Assembly: GCA_002470185.1 (NCBI GenBank)
Contig: DKNG01000054.1
Location: 2,242 to 15,080, forward strand
Direction: 5' to 3'
Origin: Arcobacter sp. UBA7394
Lineage (GTDB): Bacteria > Campylobacterota > Campylobacteria > Campylobacterales > Arcobacteraceae
Length of the DNA stretch: 12,839 nt
Below the pieces are notes generated by a model. It searched no databases. It saw nothing but the letters and a program-made list of their open reading frames with translations, and was not told the DNA's origin. Positions 12,625 to 12,839 of the stretch are shown piece after piece (position 1 is the first letter of the stretch; each line of letters opens with the position of its first letter). A program made the translations under genes and the position numbers.

Positions 12625-12839
12625 TTTTATATCCTGTTCCAGATAGATTTAAAATCATATCTTTTGGTATTTTTGATTTAGTATTTTTAACCAAAGTTTT
12701 TAAGGCATCTTTACTCATACTTGAGTCTTTCCATACATAGTTTTCTATTTCTATATATGTTACATACCTATCTTTATTTTTAATAAGTAGAGTTAAAAAA
12801 TCAATCTCTTTTGTTCTTAGTTTAATTATCTCATCATTA
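12614..12839 (-). CDS. OmpR/PhoB-type response regulator, C-terminal DNA-binding part (truncated by window edge)
   Basis: The last 74 residues of a minus-strand gene are visible, ending at TGA (12614-12616). They form most of an OmpR/PhoB winged helix: LRTKEIDFLTLLIKNKDRYV (the common L-T-x-x-E-x-x-L-L-x-L-L pattern), IEIENYVWKD, the recognition-helix region SKDALKTLVKNTKSKIPKD, and the wing ILNLSGTGYKIAL. The receiver domain and the start lie beyond the window. It overlaps the kinase gene by 11 bases and is the likely phosphorylation partner of that kinase. It is followed by a membrane diguanylate cyclase in the same direction. Target promoters are unknown. Confidence 0.9.
   Translation of the reverse strand, partial: NDEIIKLRTKEIDFLTLLIKNKDRYVTYIEIENYVWKDSSMSKDALKTLVKNTKSKIPKDMILNLSGTGYKIAL
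12632..12635 (-). promoter_or_regulatory. Ribosome binding site supporting the kinase TTG start
   Basis: On the minus strand AGGA lies seven bases before TTG (12622-12624). It is 19 bases from the first internal ATG, too far to serve it. It lies inside the response regulator coding end, so kinase translation is likely coupled to the regulator. Confidence 0.55.

Noticed and set aside
1..12839. Horizontally acquired island, prophage, CRISPR or toxin-antitoxin system
   Set aside because: Base composition and codon use look uniform by eye, no integrase, transposase, repeats array or small paired genes are present, and all genes fit ordinary Campylobacterota families.

Overview
The window is about 12.8 kb of very AT-rich chromosome. 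It looks like a member of the Campylobacterota, most likely the Arcobacter group. This rests on codon use, the protein styles (a short ExbB, a lysine-rich TonB, and a histidine kinase with an HQFRQPLN H-box), the extended -10 promoters TGCTATAAT, and the mix of gatB, gpsA, ccoG and two-component genes. Genes are tightly packed. No intergenic stretch exceeds 300 bases; the longest is 182 bases, upstream of proA. I see no tRNA, rRNA, CRISPR array, insertion sequence or prophage.

Region 1 (1-4325, + strand): the 3' part of gatB (amidotransferase subunit B), then gpsA (glycerol-3-phosphate dehydrogenase). These are followed by a TonB energy-transduction set in the order tonB-exbB-exbD, with GTG starts for exbB and exbD, and by a FetB/UPF0014-type ABC permease with no ATPase gene beside it. 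A hairpin places the fetB start codon in its loop.

Region 2 (4315-5756): a HxlR-family regulator (-) and a YhdH/AcuI-type NADPH oxidoreductase (+) are divergent around a 110-base gap. The gap carries a good sigma-70 promoter and AGTA/TACT repeats that could be an operator, so this is a plausible redox or electrophile switch. The regulator's 3' end overlaps the end of fetB.

Region 3 (5757-8424): an imperfect 35-base dyad lies upstream of proA. proA (proline biosynthesis) overlaps a small ABM-domain monooxygenase gene by one base (TAATG). Convergent to these is a minus-strand pair: a LysE/RhtB exporter followed by a small periplasmic c-type cytochrome.

Region 4 (8546-12839): ccoG, the cytochrome c oxidase assembly/copper-handling iron-sulfur membrane protein, runs on +. 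It converges on a minus-strand signalling operon: an OmpR-type response regulator (partial, at the window edge), a seven-helix sensor histidine kinase (TTG start, overlapping the regulator) and a membrane-bound GGDEF diguanylate cyclase. A perfect 14-bp inverted repeat between ccoG and the cyclase gene contains both stop codons and probably acts as a two-way terminator.

Most of this is ordinary housekeeping and accessory chromosome. I do not see a clearly novel system. The best leads are the regulator-kinase-cyclase module, the HxlR/oxidoreductase switch, the structured start of fetB, the dyad upstream of proA, and an ExbB that lacks a normally conserved membrane glutamate.
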